Made by a program: the position numbers and the translations under genes. 64,000 bases of DNA from NCBI GenBank assembly GCA_009193035.1, contig SWDT01000020.1, forward strand, positions 124,001 to 188,000, read 5' to 3'. The stretch comes from Halicephalobus mephisto (taxonomy: Eukaryota; Nematoda; Chromadorea; Rhabditida; Panagrolaimidae). The notes under the pieces are model-generated. The model was not told where the DNA came from. It ran no database searches and was given only the letters and a program-made list of their open reading frames with translations. Of this stretch, positions 1 to 12,109 are shown one piece after another; the stretch's first letter is position 1; every line of letters begins with the position of its first letter.

Positions 1-45
1 CAGGGAGGACAGATTCACATGGACAAGGCACTTAACGGATTCTAG
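1..45 (+). other. possible last codons of an upstream plus-strand gene
   Basis: The first 45 bases stay open in frame 1 and end in a TAG at 43-45, encoding QGGQIHMDKALNGF. This could be the tail of a gene that begins outside the window. After it comes A-rich sequence typical of a 3' region here. The stretch is too short to assign and could be chance. Confidence 0.15.
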
Positions 46-266
46 AAATCACAAAAGGTCAAAAAGTTTTAAAAAAACACAAAAAAGTTTTAAAAAAAAT
101 ACAAAAATTTAAAAAAACACAAAAATTAAAAAAACAAAGGTATTACAACACCGATTTAACGGAATTTTCTCTCCAAATATGTTCAAATTTTAAATTTATG
201 AATTAACTAAAGCCAGAAACATACTCTAACCAGTAATAATTGTGATAATGTCATGATTTAGAAGAC

Positions 267-863
267 TTAATTACTTTTCAAATTGTCCAAATATCTTCTG
301 TATTCATTGACACTTCTCCAATGAGCTTGTCTGAGGATAACCTGAGGTCTATGAGTCTTCAAAATATTCATAGCAACATTCGGAAGATAATCATATTTTT
401 TCATCAAATAACAACATGCAATTGTTGCTGATCGGGTTCTTCCTGCTTTACAGTGAACATAGACCGATTTTCCTTCTTTGTTAACTTCATCTATGAATTC
501 AATAGCATTTTGAATATTATTCCTTGACGTTGATCCTGTGAAATCTTGCATAGGAACATGATGAAATTTAATTCCTTCTTTTTTCCATTCATTTTCATCC
601 ATTGACTGATAAGCAGCTTTAGTTTCAAATTCTTCTGTACAACAAACAACACCACCTACATTTTCCTTCTAAAATCATGTTTTAAAAAAATAGAAAATTA
701 CACATCAAACCTCTTTCAAATCTTGCAGCATAGACTTAAAAGGCAAAGCACCCAAAACAAGTCCTTCATCAACCCTACTGTACCATTGCCAAGATTGAGG
801 TTGGATGTAATTCCTCATAAGATTATAAGCGAGCGACGGATAGAAAGCCAAAGTACCGAGCAT
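267..863 (-). CDS. PTPMT1: mitochondrial dual-specificity phosphatase, PTPMT1-like
   Basis: Two exons (863..711 and 668..267) encode 184 aa. The 42-bp intron is GT-AG and phase 0. The protein carries the protein-tyrosine-phosphatase loop HCKAGRTRS, with nucleophile Cys124 and Arg130, and a likely general-acid Asp93 in MQDFTG. Length and the N-terminal FYPSLAYNLMRNYI stretch match PTPMT1, which removes the phosphate from phosphatidylglycerophosphate in cardiolipin synthesis at the inner mitochondrial membrane (family knowledge). The ATG at 863 was chosen because an acceptor-like TTTTTTTAG lies just upstream, compatible with trans-splicing. The gene is 378 bp downstream of LMBRD2 on the same strand, so it could be the second gene of an operon. 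Confidence 0.9.
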
Positions 864-954
864 TTTTCCTAAAAAAATAATTATCAAAAATTATAAAAAA
901 AAACAAAAAATTTAAAAAAAAACATTAAAAAAATCATTTTTAAAAATATTTAAA

Positions 955-1110
955 AATTCAAAAAATCATTAAAAAAATAAAAATATAAATAAATAATATA
1001 AAAATTAATTAAAAATCACAAAAAATCATTAAAAAACTAAAAATATAAATAAATAATATAAAAATTAATTAAAAATTTCACAAAAATCATTAAAAATTAA
1101 AAATATTTTA
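955..1110. repeat. short AT-rich tandem repeat (about 60-bp unit)
   Basis: Two to three imperfect copies of a unit containing AAAATATAAATAAATAATAT lie in the spacer between LMBRD2 and PTPMT1. The rest of the spacer (864-1240) is A-rich and shows no coding signal. Confidence 0.6.
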
Positions 1111-1240
1111 GAGTTTTAAAATACTCCATCAAATAATCACAAAAAAAATCAAATAATTATTTTTTGGAATGTAAACAAAAATTGACTAGAATGTGAAATT
1201 AGCACATAATCAAAACCATCAATGGCAAAATCACTTGAGA

Positions 1241-4200
1241 TCATAAATCATCAAAAAAGCTATTAGATTTCGGATGAGATTGGCCTTTTCTTTGAGCTTC
1301 TGCTGCTCTCTGAGCTCCAGCTAACGTCAATTGCGATGGTAAAAAACCGCCATCAGTTGCAAAACTAAAATCAAGTTCTTCTTGTCCTGGAGTTTCCAAC
1401 AATGCCAAAGTCGGAGGAGCATTATCTTCTAATAATAAGCCTCGTTCAACATCTTCCGATTGTTCCATAATTGGAATTCTATCTTCATCATTTCCAAATC
1501 TTGGAAGCGACAATCCTCTTCCTCCATCAGTATTCGAAGAACCTAAAAATTCACCATCAAATAAATACAAAAATCGTAAATTCCAAATTTTTAAATAAAA
1601 ATTTAAAAAAAAACAAAATAAATTTACGTAAAAATTCCAATTTTTTAATAATAAAAATTAAAAAAACAAAATAAAACATTAAATTTTTAATATAATTTAA
1701 AAACAAAATAAATTTACAAAAAATTCAAATTTTTCAAACATAAATTTAAAAAAAAAAACAAAATAAAACTTTAAATTTTTCAAATAAAATTTAAAAAAAA
1801 AATAAATTTACGTAAAAATTCCTAAAACTAATAATTATATATAAAAATATTTATAACTACCCCAAAAATCACTACTTTATCCATCTAAAAATTAGTCATT
1901 TTAATTATTAAATAATAAAAAAACATAAAATTAACCACTAACCTCCATTAAATCTCCTAAAAAACGCCGTATTTCTTTCTTCTTTTCCTTTCTGTCTCGC
2001 TGTCCGATTCCTTTCAATCGTCACTAGCCTTTTTCCTCCTTGGATCATTTCAGAAGTCATGTCATCTTCGTCCATAAATTGATCGATTCCAAGATTATGT
2101 AAAAATCTCGTTCCTAATTTAAACCAAGTTCCCAAACATAATAAAACTATCAAAATCGGAAGATAAATATTAATTCCTCTGGCAATTAAAGGAATAACAT
2201 CCAAATGGCCCATTAAAGTAGTAAATTGGGTTTCAACTCCAAAATTAGCATCTACAGTAACGTGAGAATCAAGATGAATCATCCCGAGGAAATTCAGACA
2301 AATCGGAGGAGTCAATCGACAAAGCAACCTAAATTATTTTTTATTTTTAAATAATATAAAATTACTCACATTGCCGAAAACAATAAACTGTTTTCGTCGG
2401 TCAAGTGATTTGGATCAAGATGATAATATCGGTAAATCCTCAACTTGAATACCGTATAGTAAGCACAGATGCTCAAATACGAAACAAGACCAATGGCAAT
2501 AAACTGAAATTACAGTATTAAAAATAAAAATTGCATTAAATTTTTGGGATTTTTTGAAATTCCAAATAGTTCTAAAAACATTTTATAAATTTTAGAAACT
2601 TTTATAAAATTTACGAGATTTCTTAATAAATTCCAGCCACTTTCGCAAAATTTCAAAGTTCCAGAAGTCTTCAAAAACTTTTAAAAAACCTCCATTAAAT
2701 TCTAAAAATATTTAATTTGTAAAATTTTCAAAATTCTAAAATAGTCTATTAAATTTTTCTATAAAATTATCGAAATTTTTAACCTTTTATTGAATTTTCA
2801 TAGAATTTTGAAAATTTTTTATAAAATTTTTTATTTTTTGTTGAATTTTCGAAACTTTTTTCTGCAAAATTTTTAACTTTTAAATTTTCATAGAATTTTG
2901 AAAATTTTTTATTTTTTATTGAATTTTCGAAACTTTCTTTTGCAAAATTTTTAACTTTCTATTGAATTTTAAGAATTTTTTATAAAATTTAATTAATTGT
3001 AATTAAAAAAAACCTACTTGAATGTACTTGTAGTGATATCCGAGAGCTGCCCATCTGAGAATTCTAGCTGCCAAGGATAATTGAGGATGAACAATGAAAA
3101 AAGTGCATTCAGACCACATGATTAAAATCGTCATTCCAGCAAATATACAACCCAAACCTTGACAAATTTTTCTTTTAGCAACAACATGCCAAAAAAATTG
3201 AATTTTTTCTGGAATTTCAAAACCATAATTAAATAATAACGAATGTGTTAATTTTCCTGTTATTTCAGATTGTTCACAATCTTCTAAATACATTGCCAAA
3301 TTTGTCGAAGTTTTCCATTGTGCTTGGGTTCTTTGATAATTTTGAACAGCGTCAATGACCCGCTTGTGAAGACGAATCTAAAAACGACCCTTATCAACAA
3401 ATTCGAAACCAAATTTTCTATTTTTTTTGGACATTGAAAAATATCAACTGGTTAGTGATTATCGTCATTGATTTTTCCCTAGAAATGCAGACAAACTCAT
3501 TCGGGAAAAAATATTGTAAAATTGTTCTAACAGGAGGTCCTTGTGCAGGTAAGTTTAAAAAATAAATTATTATAAAAATTATAAAAAATTCAAATTTTAA
3601 ATTAATTTTTAAAATTTTTGGCAAATTCTAAAATTTCTAGGAACTACTGACATCATGAAAAAAGTCAGAAAAATTCTACAAACATCTGAAATTTTAAAAA
3701 TTAATTATTTTTTAAAATTTCCTAGAAATTAATTATTTTTTATTATTTTTTAAAATTTTCTAAAAATTAATTATTTCAAAAAAAAATAAATATTTAAAAA
3801 TCTTTGAAAATTCGAATTTTAAATTAACTTTTAAAATTTCTGAGAAATTCCAAAATTTTTTTTAAATTTCTGATTTTTTATTAAATTTAAAAAAACCAAA
3901 AAATTTAAAATTAACTTTAAAATCTGTAAAATTTTTGATTTTTTATAAAATTTAATTTTTTTTAAATTAAAAATTTAGGAAAAACAAAAGCCCAACAACA
4001 ATTGCAAGACCTCATTTCCAAAAACTATTCCGAAAAATGGCAAGCATTTATCGTATTAGAAGCAGCTAGTATTCTTTACAAAGGAGGAGTCCAACGACAA
4101 GCCCTAGATCCCGACCAGATCGTCCAATGGCAAAGGGGAATGTTAACTACTATTTTCCAATTTGAGCAAGTTTTCGAAAATATTGCTATTTTAGAACAAA

Positions 4201-6521
4201 AACGTAACACAATAATCATCTGTGATCGAGGAGGAATGGATCCCAAAGTTTTCACAGAAAAAAAACAACAATGGGACAACATGCTTTCGGATTTAGGACT
4301 CGATGAATCTAAAATCCTAAATCGTTACGAAACAGTTATCCAATTATTCACTGCTCCAAAAGAATACTATACAATTGAAGACAATCGTCAACGTCGGGAA
4401 ACTTTCGAAGAAGCAGAAGAAATCAACGAAAAATACGGCCAAGTTTGGGCTGATCATCCCAACTTCCACCAAGTCGACAATTACGATCACAGAAATCCAG
4501 AAAACCTGAATAATCTCGGATGGGAGGGGAAATTTGCCCACGTATGGGATATTGTCAAAAATATATTAGATAACTAAGTAAAAAACCTAAAATCTATAGG
4601 ATTAAATTCTAAATAAATAAGGAAATCTAACTACATACGGAGTATTGTCACAAATATAACACAAAATTAAACAACTATACCTAAAAATAAAAAAACTAAG
4701 TTATTAATAAGAAAATTCCGACTATATATGAAGTATTATCGAAAATATAGCACAAAATCAAATAACTATACCTAAAAATAAAAAAAACTAAGTTATTAAT
4801 AAGAAAATTCTGACTATATATGAAGTATTATCGAAAATATAACACAAAATTAAATAACTATACCTAAAAATAAAAAAAATTAAGTTATTAATAAGAAAAT
4901 TCCGACTATATATGGAGTATTGTGAAAAATACAATAGTTCAATAAACCTACCAAATAACGGTCACTGCTGATGATGGCAATGTCGGTTTCTCGGATATTG
5001 GAAGCAGCGCCGAAATTAGGTCTAGATGTAGAAGAATTGATTTCATTGGATATATCATTTGGGATTTTTGCAATTATTTGCTGGGCTTTAGACCTCGCTC
5101 CTCCGCGGTGGTTTTGGAGGACGTTTAGTACTTCTCTGGCTTCTCTGTAGACTTCTTTCAACGTTTCTTCTGCGTCGTTTTTATCTCCAGAAAGTTTATC
5201 CACGTCGAAGTAGGCCTTCAGAAGCCGGTTTCCTTTGCTTCCAATGTGCCACAGCTGCCTCGGGACTTCGACGAGGCCATATCCGAGGAGTACGGTCAGC
5301 AAGAACAAACCCCAGGTGTTCGAAGCCGACACAATTAAGACTTTTAAATGTTCTCTGAAAATCACGGTATTATAAAAATCCCAAATAAATTTGTTTCAAA
5401 GTCATCTTGACACGAATCTTTGGGCTTGTTAGGTGATTTCGAAATATTATAGCATTCTATAATTATTTCGAAATATTTTATTTAAACAGATTTAGAGAAT
5501 TATTGTTTCATATATGATAATCAATAATTTCCGATTTATCTTTTGGGGTTGGAAATTATATATGGAATTATTCATATATGAAAAACCACAACTATAATCA
5601 AAATGCACCCGGAATTATATTGCAACAAAAAGTTTAAAAAATCAACTTACGGATTTAGAGAGATCCCTTTAGATACAGCGTAGGCCAGAAGGAAAAAGAA
5701 TATTACTGCATAAGAAAAATAATAAACAGCGTTATTATAAAAGGCCGATTTGACTCTTCCAACTGCATCAAACTCGCCCGCATTCGAGTAACTCTGCATC
5801 ATCGGCAGGATTATCCTAAAATAAAAAAGTAAAATCCTCTAAAATTAAAAAAAACAAAGAATTCTATAGTTAAAAAGGAAATACTAAAAATAAAGAAAAC
5901 AAAAATTTCAAAAATAAGAAATCCTAAAAAGTAAAAAACTTTGAAAGTAAAGAGATTTTTAAAATCCTAAAATTTAACAAAAAGTGTAAGAATTTTAAAA
6001 TTAAAGAAATTTTCAAAATCCTAAAATTTAACAAAAAGTGTAAAAATTTTAAAATTAAAGAAATTTTAAAGAATCCTAAAAAGTAAAAAACTTTGGAAGT
6101 AAAAAATTTTCAAAATCCTAAAATTTAACAAAAAGGTAAATTTTTATTTTTTACTTACCAAGTTAGGATCTGGGCTGTCCAGTAGAGAACCCTCCAGAAT
6201 CCTTGGAGAGTACTGTCGGGTACGTGTCCCTGGGGTTCCTCGCAGAAGAGCGTGACGTTCATTTTTTCTTCTTCGAGTCGGCATTTTTTATAGAATGTCT
6301 GAAAATTTAAATTCATATATCAATTTTTTACTTTTTACAAAACTTACAATGGCAATATCCAAAGGCAACAATAATACTATCAGGAAACTGAAATACCATC
6401 CTATGAAGGTGGAAACGGTAACGAAGACGTGTTGCTTTCTCCAATTGCCGTATCTGTGAAGGAGAAAAAATGTCCCACAGAACACGGCAACCAGTTGGAA
6501 GGCCAGACTTCCATACCCCAT
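1241..6521 (-). CDS. LMBRD2: LMBR1 domain-containing protein 2 (LMBRD2), multipass membrane protein
   Basis: Eight exons join in frame: 6521..6348, 6298..6159, 5815..5651, 5354..4952, 3377..3018, 2503..2370, 2328..1943 and 1542..1241. They encode 687 aa, close to the roughly 700 aa of animal LMBRD2. The start [14 protein letters not shown], the segment [13 protein letters not shown] and the stretch [14 protein letters not shown] are characteristic. Several hydrophobic segments lie on both sides of a charged central region rich in Lys, Glu and Arg (residues about 210-320). The C-terminal tail is acidic and Ser-rich. In other animals LMBRD2 is linked to GPCR and adrenergic signalling at the plasma membrane; its transport activity is not established. 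The gene is divergent from GBE1 across about 240 bp. Intron 4 (3378-4951) holds a complete gene on the opposite strand. Confidence 0.93.
3485..4577 (+). CDS. NadR/Ttd14-type AAA P-loop NTPase, nested in an LMBRD2 intron
   Basis: Two exons (3485..3548 and 3979..4577) encode 220 aa; the phase-1 intron falls inside the P-loop. Residues 17-24 read GGPCAGKT (Walker A). [12 protein letters not shown], about 80 residues further on, is typical of the AAA_28 (NadR/Ttd14) family and supplies the Walker-B-like Asp. Ttd14 in flies binds GTP and phosphoinositides during membrane trafficking but is much longer, with an extra C-terminal domain. Here only the P-loop domain is present, so the function is open. 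The whole gene sits in intron 4 of LMBRD2 on the opposite strand. The start was chosen as the first ATG in frame with the P-loop. Confidence 0.8.
4590..4935. repeat. tandem repeat of about 92 bp, three to four copies
   Basis: A unit containing AAGTTATTAATAAGAAAATT followed by a CGACTATATATGAAGTATT-like stretch repeats nearly perfectly. It begins just after the stop of the nested NTPase gene and runs almost to LMBRD2 exon 4. The first copy overlaps the presumed 3' end of the nested gene. Confidence 0.8.
5840..6140. repeat. tandem repeat of about 55 bp in LMBRD2 intron 2
   Basis: Copies of a unit containing AAAATCCTAAAATTTAACAA and AAAGTGTAAGAATTTT fill most of the intron. No coding signal. 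Confidence 0.6.
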
Positions 6522-6760
6522 GGCGGTCTTGATTGATCACGTAAGTCAGGACAGAAATGACAAAAAACTTACGTGTCTTGACAAATTTTCACCGCCACTG
6601 GCGAGAATCGTCCGTCCGGCGGCCAGTTTATCTCTTGCAAGAGGAGCGCGACGCCAGAGAAACGCTCTTTTTATTGCTCCTTTTTGCGAGAGGTTCTTCG
6701 TTAATTTTTTCGTTTTTAATCAACACTTGATTTTTTTCTTTTTCCGACATATTAATCAGA
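6522..6760. promoter_or_regulatory. divergent promoter region between LMBRD2 and GBE1
   Basis: Only about 240 bp separate the two start codons, which face away from each other, so both promoters must lie here or overlap the first exons. The stretch 6590-6700 is richer in G and C than its surroundings. No convincing TATA box or named factor site was recognised. Confidence 0.5.
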
Positions 6761-9700
6761 ATGGTTGAACCTCCGAAGTTGAACGAGTTAATCCAACGAG
6801 ATCCGTATCTGAGCCCGTATACAGGGGAACTGAAAAGAAGATACAACGTTTTTTCCGAAAATCTCAAACGCCTCGAACAGGTGACTTTTCATATAAAAAT
6901 TCCGCTTAATTTCTTAATTTTCAGCTTCCTGGTGGTATTGACAAACTTACCCAGGCATACAAGGAATACGGTATCCATTTGCAAGAAGACAACTCCATCG
7001 TCGGACTCGAGTGGTGTCCCGGGGTCGAGGGCATCTCTCTCGTCGGCGATTTCAGTGAGTTTTCGTTTATACTTACGTACTCAAATCAATGCCAGTATCA
7101 TACGGTCTTTAGCTGCGTTTTTATCAGAATTCCCCCAAAAATTTCCATAAACAATCGGATTTGACATCCTCCTGGGGTATACCTGTAGCCCTCTGTTTTG
7201 TTATGTATTTTTCCGGATGTAAGGAATGAATTCAAATTACTTACATGACCAGGAATTTTCTTCTGACTTTGTTAATTGTCTGTTCGATGAGACAGTACTC
7301 CAGCCATTGGACAACTTTTCGACGTCTTGTGTGATTTTTGAATACTTGACAATGCACAATCAAAATTACGGAGAATCACTAGCGATATTTACATAATCTC
7401 TCTTCAGACAACTGGGACACTAATGCTTATCCATACGAGCAACTAGAACACGGTCATTGGCGGATTCGGATTCCTCCAAGACCAGATGGAAAACCGGTCA
7501 TTGAGGACGGAGTTATCTTCAAAGTAGCGGTCAAAAAAAACGGCCAATTCAGCTACAAACTGTCTCCTTGGGCTAACTATGTCGAGCCATCCAAATCCAA
7601 CATATATGAAATGGTTTGTTGATTTTTAATTTTTCAATAAGCAAATTTACCCATTTTTGGAAGAGTATTTAAATATTGTAATTTTTAGGGTAGTTGTAAG
7701 TACTTTTGAATATAGTTTCTAACTCCAAAAGATGGATAGAGGATTTCATATCTCATGTAACTTTAATTTAAAATGTTTTAGGTTTATTTGAATAAAATAC
7801 AGTTCGAAAACACCGATATCGAACTATTTTAAAACGACAAAAGATCGAAATTACCTTTTTTGGACTACTTTGGTTTCTAAATTACCTTTAAAAATTCCCT
7901 AAGAGACAATTTTAACAGTTTGTTTATGGTTTGGACAACATGGTTTTATTTTTAGGTTTTCTACAATCCTCCTGAACACTATCAATTCAAGAACCAACGT
8001 CCTAAAGCCCCGGAAGATCTTCGGATTTATGAAGCTCATGTGGGAATTTCAAGTCCTGAAGGCAAAATTAACACTTATCGTGCTTTTGCCGATGACGTCA
8101 TCCCTAGAATCAAGAAGCAAGAGTATAACTGTATCCAGCTTATGGCCATTATGGAACATGCGTATTATGGATCCTTTGGATACCAAGTTACGTCTTTTTT
8201 TGCTCCTTCTAGTCGTTTTGGAAAGCCGAACGAACTTAAATATCTGGTCGACAAAGCTCACGGAGAAGGAATAATTGTTCTGCTGGATGTGGTGCATTCT
8301 CATGCTTCCAAGAACGTTGAAGATGGACTTAATCGATGGAATGGGACGGATGGGGGGTACTTCCATGATAACGCTAGAGGTTTTCATTCCCAATGGGATT
8401 CTAGACTCTTTGACTACACTCAAGTTGAAGTTCAAAGATTTTTGCTCTCGAATCTACGATATTGGCAAGAAGAATTTGGTTTTGATGGTTTTAGATTTGA
8501 TGGTGTTACTTCAATGTTGTATCATTCTCATGGACTTGGTGACGAATTTGGGAATTATGATCATTATTTTGGATTGAATACAGACACGGATTCGTTGTGT
8601 TATTTGACATTGGCCAACTTTGTTATTGAGAAATTTCATCCTGGATCAATTACAATTGCAGAGGAATTTAGTGGAATGCCAGGATTATGTCGTCCAATAG
8701 AAGAAGGAGGACAAGGTTTTGATTATAGATTGGCAATGGGACTTCCTGATATGTGGATTAAAATTTTGAAACATGAACAAGATGAAAATTGGAAAGTTGG
8801 TGATATTGTTCATACTTTGGAAAATAGACGGTAAGTATTGTTAAATTTTTATTGTTAAAAATTATAATTTAAAAATAATTATAATTGGGAATTTTTTAAA
8901 TTCTTGAGTAAAAAAACGAGTTATGGAGAAAATTGTAAAATATTATGAAATTAATTAGCAGTTTTTACTTAAATTGTTAAATTTTGAAAATTTTTATTAA
9001 AATAATTTTTAAATAATATTATTTTTTACGAAATTAATCAGTTTTAAATTGTTAAATTTTGAAAAATTTTCACTAAAATAATTTTTAAATAATATTATTT
9101 ATTTTTTACGAAACTAATCAGTTTTAAATTGTTAAATTTTTAAAATTTTCACTAAAATAATTTTTAAATTGTTAAATTTTGAAAAGTTTTCATTAAAATA
9201 ATTTTTAAATAATATTATTTTTTACGAAACTAATCAGTTTTAAATTGTTAAATTTTGAAAAGTTTTCATTAAAATAATTTTTAAATAATATTATTTTTTA
9301 CGAAATTAATCAGTTTTAAATTGTTAAATTTTGAAAAGTTTTTATTAAAATAATTTTTAAATAATATTATTTATTTTTTACGAAATTAATCAATTTTAAA
9401 TTGTTAAATTTTGAAAAGTTAGAATAGTTTTAAATTTTTCAATAATATTATTTTTGTTTTTAGTTATATGGAAAAGAATGTTGCCTACTCTGAATCTCAT
9501 GATCAAGCGTTGGTTGGGGATAAAACATTAGCGTTTTGGTTGATGGACAAGGAAATGTATGATTTCATGTCTGAAACGACTCCGTGTACTCCGATTATTG
9601 AACGTGGGATTGCGCTCCATAAGATGATTAGGCTTTTGACTTATGGATTGGGAGGAGAAGCTTGGTTAAACTTTATTGGTAATGAGTTTGGACATCCTGA

Positions 9701-10202
9701 ATGGCTTGATTTTCCAAGAGAAGGGAATAATCAAAGTTATCATTATTGTCGTCGACAGTTTAACTTGGCTGATGATGAGTTGCTGAGATATAAATATATG
9801 AACAGATTTGACAGAGCTATGAATGTCCTTGAGGATAGACATAAATTTTTAATCAGAGGACCGGTATGGTTTTAATTTTGTTTTTTAAATTAAAAATTGT
9901 TTTAGGCGTTTGTGACGACGAAACATGGAGAAGACAAAGTGATTGCTTTTGAAAGAGCTGGATTGGTTTTTGTTTTCAATTTTCATGCTAGTAAGGCTTT
10001 TACTGATTACTGGATTGCTGTTGATGTTTCTGGAGAATATAGACTTGGATTGAATAGTGATGCTACTGAATTTGGAGGACATAATAGATTGAATCCAAAG
10101 CAGGTTTATCGCACAATGGATCCTGGACATAATGGTCGTCGGTATCATTTGGCTGTCTATGTTCCTCCTAGAGTTGCCATTGTTCTTGAAAGAATTCGAT
10201 AG
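6761..10202 (+). CDS. GBE1: 1,4-alpha-glucan (glycogen) branching enzyme
   Basis: Six exons (6761..6880, 6925..7054, 7408..7613, 7956..8830, 9464..9863, 9906..10202) join in frame to 675 aa; human GBE1 has 702. The enzyme transfers alpha-1,4 chains to alpha-1,6 branch points on cytosolic glycogen. An N-terminal CBM48-type region ([13 protein letters not shown]) precedes the GH13 barrel. Catalytic residues fit the family: nucleophile Asp334 in [10 protein letters not shown], acid Glu388 in [10 protein letters not shown] and Asp457 in YSESHDQAL. The C-terminal beta domain ends at [13 protein letters not shown]. No residue loss was seen. Intron 4 (8831-9463) is filled by a tandem repeat. FRA10AC1 follows 235 bp downstream on the same strand. 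Confidence 0.95.
8985..9430. repeat. tandem repeat of about 60-80 bp in GBE1 intron 4
   Basis: Six to seven copies of a unit with TTTTAAATTGTTAAATTTTG, then CACTAAAATAATTTTTAAAT, then ATTTTTTACGAAATTAATCA. Copy lengths differ slightly. No coding signal. Confidence 0.85.
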
Positions 10203-10436
10203 GATATTGTCTTGCCATAATGTTGGTGCAGATTATATGGAATATTTTGTAGGATATAATTAAATAATATTATAATAAATTTTATATTTTTAAAGGAAGT
10301 TTAATTTTGGCGTTTTGATCTGGTTGCCAGTAGACATCGTTGGTGTTTTTCGTTTTGAATATTTTTATTTTTCGAGTATTTTTATTTTTTGAATACTTTT
10401 ATTTTTCGAATATTTTTATTTTTTGAATAGGTAATA

Positions 10437-11356
10437 ATGGCAGAAGGAAGACCGTCGAAAATTGGTCCATCTAGGATGTCCTCTAATCCTTTGAATAAGT
10501 AAGTTTTAATTTTTAAATTTGAAAGAAAATTTTTTTCAGATTAAAATTGAAATATCAATCTATGGATGCGTATTCTAGACATAAACAATTGATTAATAAT
10601 TATTGTTTGTATTACAAAGGATCATCTTTGGGAGAAAAGTTTAAACGAGACGATTCGAAGGATAAAAACGATTACGATATTATTAGAGTAAGGTTTTTTT
10701 AAAATTTCATATATGAAATTTATGTTTTTTTTGTATAGGAAAACCACAAGTTTTTATGGACTTCAGAAGACTCTTCAGAAGCAGAAAAATCCTGGGATAA
10801 AATGCTAGCTAAGAAATATTACGACAAATTATTCAAGGAATACTGTATTGCTGATTTGAGTCAATATGAGAAAAACAGAGTTGCTATGAGATGGAGAACG
10901 GAATCTGAAGTCAAAACTGGCAAAGGACAGTTTATTTGTGGAGAAAAAAAATGCGAAAAAGAAAAAGGACTCGAAAGCTGGGAAGTCAACTTTGCTTATG
11001 TGGAGGAAAAAACGAAAAAACACGCTCTTGTGAAGCTTAGATTGTGTCCTGGATGTTCTGCCAAGCTGAATTTCCATTCTATGAAGAAACGGATATCGAA
11101 AAATAAAAGGAAATCAGAAAAATCCAAAAAACGTCATAAAAAAAGAAAAAAAGAAAGATCCAGTTCTGATGAGTCTTCTGAATCCAGCGAAGAAGATGCA
11201 AAAGAAGGACTTTCTGAAGATCCAGAACAAAAACGGAAAGTAGAAGAAGAAAAATTGGAATCTGAAGCTTCGAACGTCTGGAGAAAGGAACCAGAAGAAC
11301 AACGACAGAATCCCGACGAAGAAATGGACAAATTTCTCGATGATTTGCTGTTTTAA
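10437..11356 (+). CDS. FRA10AC1: FRA10AC1-like spliceosome-associated nuclear protein
   Basis: Three exons (10437..10498, 10540..10687, 10739..11356) encode 275 aa. The core around ENHKFLW, LAKKYYDKLFKEYCIADLS, GKGQFICG, SWEVNFAYVEE and ALVKLRLCPGCSAKLNFH is the conserved FRA10AC1 domain, including the two Cys pairs that could bind a metal. The C-terminal third is low-complexity Lys/Arg/Ser/Glu, as in other family members. The human protein is nuclear and found with late spliceosomal complexes (family knowledge). An acceptor-like TTTTTTGAATAG ends six bases before the ATG, which fits trans-splicing of a downstream operon gene after GBE1. Confidence 0.92.
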
Positions 11357-11364
11357 AAAACTTC

Positions 11365-11960
11365 TTGAAATCTATGAAACAATCTACATCAAAATCAATT
11401 TTTTACACAACTGGAAAAAGTGGTCAAATTTTGCAAGGAAACTGCAGATTTTATTTTGATTATGGTTATAATGTCGGTCGAACTGATACAATATTGCACG
11501 CAACCTGCAGATTTTATTTTGATGTTGGTCGAACTGCCTTGATTTTGCGTGCAACTTGCAGATTTTATTTTGATGTCGGTCGAACTGATACAATATCGCA
11601 CGCAACCTGCAGATTTTATTTTGATGTTGATCGAACTGCCTTGATTTTGCGTGCAACCTGCGAGTTCTACTTTGAAGTCGGTCAAACTGATACAATGTCC
11701 CACGCAACCTGCAGATTTTATTTTGATGTTGGTCGAACTGCCCTGATATTGTGTGCAACCTGCGAGTTCTACTTTGATGTCGGTCGAACTGCCATGATTT
11801 TGCGTGCTACCTGCAGATTTCACTTTGATGTTGATTTCGATGTTAACCGACCTGTCTAAATTTTGCAAGCAAACTGCAGGTTTTACTTTGATTTCGAAAT
11901 TTCCATAAACGTAGATACGAAAATCTCCACCGATCTGCCATAGTTTTGCGGGTAAACTGC
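11365..11960 (+). repeat. interspersed element with internal minisatellite, copy 1 (CTGCAGATTTTATTTTGATG family)
   Basis: About eight imperfect units of 50-60 bp carry GCAACCTGCAGATTTTATTT and GGTCGAACTG. The array follows an element head that resembles those at 28.6, 52.2 and 55.1 kb (ACATCAAAATCAATTTTTTAC). It stays open in several frames on both strands, but the reading is a repeat artefact with no gene-like composition. It occupies the spacer between FRA10AC1 and SAC3D1; the remainder to 12109 is AT-rich. Confidence 0.8.
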
Positions 11961-12109
11961 AGTTTTTAATTTTATTTTGGTGTCGATTTTTTTGTTGACT
12001 TTGGTGTTTGAAAATAAAAATTAAAAAAAATTGAAAACTTTACAAATTGTTTTTATTCATTTTAATATTTGCAAAATTTTAAAATTAATTTTTGTATTTG
12101 GATTCTAGA

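Noticed and set aside
11384..11868. Overlapping open frames on both strands of about 125-165 codons
   Set aside because: They are readings of a tandem minisatellite whose unit length happens to keep several frames open; the peptides are themselves repetitive and have no gene context.
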